From contig QANZ01008508.1 in assembly GCA_003254925.1 (NCBI GenBank), forward strand, positions 1 through 64,000: 64,000 bases of DNA, written 5' to 3'. The notes beneath the pieces are model-generated. The model was not told where the DNA came from. It saw only the letters and a program-made list of their open reading frames with translations, and did not search any database. The position numbers and the translations under genes are program-made. Below are positions 61,753-64,000 of this stretch, piece by piece. The number at the start of each line of letters is the position of its first letter. Position 1 is the stretch's first letter. The stretch comes from Chamaecrista fasciculata. Lineage: Eukaryota > Streptophyta > Magnoliopsida > Fabales > Fabaceae.

Positions 61753-62609
61753 GTAGCTATAGTTAAATAGAGGGAAAGGGGAACATAGAGTAAAAAGGGT
61801 GATTGGACTGACATGTTCTGTCTTTACATTTTTTTATTTAATTTGTCTTTGTCCAAAGGCTGCTCAACATATATATATATATACTATATATTAATACTAT
61901 ATATTATACATATTAATATAGCTAGTATTATTGCATTTACTTAGTACAGTAAAGAATGCATGGGGACAACGCCCTTGAAGTTATAAATTTCAACCTTTGC
62001 TGCTTCCAATCAAATTTGGAGCAAGTATTGTCATCATGCTTCCCCACATGGATATCTGCGTTCATTTGGCTTCTTCACCTTTAATTCATCTAAACAACTA
62101 CTATAGTATAAAATTTGTATAATTGGTACGTGGATCATGTCAATTATTGTGTCATGGAAGCTTTCAGAAGCAAAAACACACATTAAACAATGCTAACTCG
62201 AATCTATGCTATTTATATATCAAACAACAGAACCTATCTGTTCACTGTTGCGTTTACAAAATCAAATATAGCTGTACACCGAAATACCGAATCTCTATGT
62301 CAAAACCACCTTCTTCATTCATTATATTTTTCCTTCGGATAACTAAAAGCAGGGACGGAGCCAGGTTTTATAGTGAGGGGGGCCAAATTTTTGCTGTAAA
62401 ATAATTATATATTAAATTTATATCAAATAAAATATATAATTAATATTATAAAAATATTAAATATATGTTTATTATTAATTTATACCTATTTAGATAAATT
62501 TGTAAGTATTTTTTTAATATAAATAAGTAAAAGATAAGAGATTTTGAGATTAAAAAATGTAATATTTAAAACATGTTTTATGAAATAAGTTAACAATTTT
62601 TTATTAACT
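61753..62609. other. intergenic, with one repeat terminus
   Basis: At 62352 the phrase AGGGACGGAGCCAGG followed by GAGGGGGGCCAAA is a terminus seen at the ends of widespread plant DNA transposons. The other end is not in the window. Otherwise AT-rich, with no gene recognised. Confidence 0.45.
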
Positions 62610-63574
62610 AAAACCCTATTTTGGTCCCCCATGTATTACTTTTTTCTAAATTTTCTTCTTAAATTTTCTTTTTCAACTTAATTCTTCACAAATGTTTTCA
62701 TTATCAAAGTTAATTCCCCATCTAATTTTTAACGGAGTTGGTGATATGACACTATTAAATAATGATGAAGAGACTAACTTTGTGTCATTATAAAACAATG
62801 CCACATTATCGACTTCGTTACAAATTAAATGAAAAGACTAACTTTGATAATGGTAACATTTTTTAGGGACCAAATTGAGAAAAAAATATTTAAGGATGAC
62901 CAAATTAAGAAAAAGATAATATATGGGAGTAGGGGTGTTCAAAACCGAACCAAACTGATTTAACCAAACTAAACCGAACCGAATCGAAGCAAAAACCGAA
63001 CCAAACGACCAATGAGCGGTTTGGTTTGGTTAAAAATGCATCAAAATTGGATGGTTTGATTCGGTTAATAAATTAGACATGCAATTAACCGAATCGAACC
63101 GCTAGTACTTATATATAAGTTTTTTAACTTTTATTGTTTTATATATGATTAATTTTTTTATAATCATTTAATTTTATCATGCTTTTAATTATGTTATCTT
63201 AAAATCATTAATGTCACCTTAATCAATGAGACTAACTACTTTTTAGTCTTTACAATTTTATCTTCTCAAATCTCTAATATTTTTTCTCATATTTTTTTTA
63301 TATAAATTTGACTTACTACAATTCTAAATACAATTTTTTTTCCAATTTTATCATTAATTAATGAAAACAACAAATAAACTTGTTAACCGCTTAAACCGAC
63401 CGCTCAAACCGTCTATTTATTGGTTTGATTTGGTTTGGTTAAACAAATTATTTTTAACCGATTGGTTAAGAATTACTTCAAACCGATGTGAGCGGTTCGG
63501 TTAAAAATTTTGTTCATAACCGTTCAAACCGCCCAAAGAACACCCCTATATGGGGGACCAAAAATTTTGTTTTA
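62610..63574. mobile_element. MITE interrupted by a hAT MITE
   Basis: The left end AAAACCCTATTTTGGTCCCC pairs with the right end, which on the other strand reads AAAACAAAATTTTTGGTCCC; the inverted match then extends for about 100 bases through TTTCATTATCAAAGTT. It only lines up if the 619-base hAT insert is skipped. Without the insert the element is about 340 bases. Confidence 0.75.
62930..63548. mobile_element. hAT MITE, 619 bp, with 8-bp TSD
   Basis: The terminal inverted repeat TAGGGGTGTTC is at both ends. It is flanked by TATGGGAG (62922-62929) and TATGGGGG (63549-63556), an 8-base duplication with one mismatch. The ends are rich in AACCGAACC/GGTTTGGTT repeats and the middle is AT-rich and non-coding. 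It belongs to the same broad TAGGGGTG-ended family as the copy at 18758 but has different subterminal repeats. Confidence 0.9.
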
Positions 63575-64000
63575 ATCTATTATTTTTAAAAGTAGAAGTT
63601 TGTTATATATGTATATATGCACACACAAACTGACACTATATATTTACACATATATATTACATACTTTTTTTTTAAGGGAATGTGAGACTAAATGCAATTA
63701 TACACACACTAACACTGCTCAAACAAATAAAAATTAAAACGAATGGAGCAAAGTCAGAAACTGTAAGTTTCATGAAGGATTGCAGTCCAATAAATTACAT
63801 TCTCTCTACAAAAGCCCAAAAGTAAATATGGCTCACCAACAGTCATGGGTTAGAGTTAGACATTAGAAGGCCAACAACAAGGGTTGGGTTAGACTAATAA
63901 GCAATTTAATATTATTTAAGTAATCTATTAAGAGACTCTTTAACCATAACCAAATATATTGAATTTGAATTAATCGATTAAACCTCAAAAATCAAGCGAA
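63575..64000. other. AT-rich end of window, nothing recognised
   Basis: No gene, element end or RNA was seen. Confidence 0.5.

Overview
The window is nuclear DNA from a flowering plant, most likely a eudicot. It is AT-rich, its genes carry many short GT-AG introns, its proteins match plant families (ABA receptor, BELL homeodomain, plastid ferrochelatase, NDL protein), and the space between genes is filled with plant transposons: hAT, Mutator-like and Stowaway MITEs, Helitrons, tRNA-derived SINEs, L1 LINE pieces and worn LTR-retroelement fossils. I could not name the species. There is one 701-base N gap (46714-47414) and seven isolated single Ns, two of which lie beside duplicated flanks and look like assembly joins.

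Seven host protein genes can be supported. In order they are: a class IV PLP-dependent aminotransferase-like enzyme (+, 8826-11888, 8 exons, 365 aa); a RING-less MAT1-type CDK-activating-kinase assembly factor (-, 14381-16971, 5 exons, 190 aa); ferrochelatase of the FC1 type (+, 31100-34262, 9 exons, 480 aa); the mitochondrial complex I 20 kDa/PSST subunit (-, 35581-37878, 2 exons, 215 aa); an NDRG/NDL protein whose first exon is missing near the N gap (+, 48487-50969); an ATH1-type BELL homeodomain factor (-, 52114-53953, 4 exons, 524 aa); and an intronless PYR/PYL abscisic acid receptor close to PYL2 (-, 57194-57769, 191 aa). For every multi-exon model the exon phases add up to an intact frame. 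Two host-gene relics were also found: a frameshifted PP2A B55 regulatory-subunit pseudogene that keeps introns (42148-43290) and a single-exon fragment of UDP-glucose 4-epimerase (26541-26645).

Layout: 1-8255 is repeats (SINE, Ty3/gypsy LTR material, LINE fragment, a Mutator-like MITE). 8.8-18.2 kb is gene space with two genes. 18.2-30.2 kb is a dense repeat block with nested MITEs, a 0.68 kb tandem duplication, a Helitron end and a large interrupted inverted duplication of about 2.2 kb just upstream of ferrochelatase. 31-38 kb holds two organelle-protein genes. 39.7-46.2 kb holds a 5'-truncated LINE with perfect target duplications, the B55 pseudogene, a complete-looking 1.36 kb non-autonomous Helitron and a second SINE. 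48-58 kb is gene space with three genes. 58.2-64 kb is repeats again (copia 3' end, a TIR element, a hAT MITE nested in another MITE).

The genes are not co-functional neighbours in any way I can see; they are ordinary separate plant loci. I found no new biological system. The most interesting features are structural: the interrupted inverted duplication at 27947-30151, two independent cases of hAT MITEs inserted into the terminal repeat of an older MITE, and the gene-fragment-bearing Helitron regions.
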